This document shows, piece by piece, positions 5,879 to 5,889 of a stretch of 5,889 bases of DNA (within the stretch, counting starts at the first letter, position 1; each line of letters begins with the position of its first letter). Source of the stretch: JBHIER01 sp046760705 [NCBI: bacterium] (GTDB lineage: Bacteria; JBHIER01; G020348925); NCBI GenBank assembly GCA_046760705.1, contig JBHIER010000237.1, positions 1 through 5,889 of the forward strand. The letters run 5' to 3'. The notes below the pieces were generated by a model that saw only the letters and a program-made list of their open reading frames with translations, was not told where the DNA came from and searched no databases. The position numbers were made by a program, and so were the translations under genes.

Positions 5879-5889
5879 GGCAAGCCGAT
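5875..5889 (+). CDS. Possible start of the next gene, overlapping by ATGA
   Basis: An ATG at 5875 overlaps the TGA stop at 5876-5878 in the ATGA arrangement typical of translational coupling. GGAG at 5867-5870 lies 4 nt upstream, short but usable. Only five codons (M R Q A D) fall inside the window, so the product cannot be named. Confidence 0.4.

Overview
The window looks bacterial: Shine-Dalgarno sites, sigma70-type promoter elements, tightly packed uninterrupted genes and medium-to-high GC by eye. A PurS-PurL fusion beside a spermidine-synthase-like membrane protein with a TPR tail fits an environmental lineage of the Desulfobacterota/Nitrospirota sort. That placement is an inference from gene architecture and is weak. 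No tRNA, rRNA, CRISPR array, insertion sequence or phage gene is visible.

Layout. Bases 1-2441 (minus strand) hold most of a PurL-type phosphoribosylformylglycinamidine synthase, cut off by the left window edge. It carries two tandem PurS-like domains at its N-terminus and reads open for 813 codons. Bases 2442-2728 are a divergent intergenic region. A leftward promoter serves purL. A near-consensus rightward promoter (TTGACA-17-TATATT) is followed at once by a perfect 7-bp dyad with a 12-nt spacer. The rightward transcript has a leader of about 115 nt with possible competing hairpins, then a 47-codon gene (2729-2872) for a very basic mini-protein with a strong Shine-Dalgarno site. Bases 2873-3037 contain two hairpins, neither followed by a T-run, so read-through is possible. 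Bases 3038-5878 encode a 946-residue polytopic membrane protein: a duplicated six-helix module, a spermidine-synthase-like Rossmann domain and C-terminal TPR repeats. Its stop overlaps a probable next start (ATGA, 5875-5878), suggesting the operon continues to the right.

Togetherness. purL belongs to de novo purine synthesis and is divergent from the other genes, so a functional link is not implied. The mini-protein and the membrane protein run in the same direction and may share the strong promoter. The points most worth following are the 81-residue gap-free PurS duplication, the unrecognised basic mini-protein with its operator-like dyad, and the membrane synthase, which has lost one of the two Asp residues of the usual DxxDP motif and may place its enzyme domain outside the cytoplasm.
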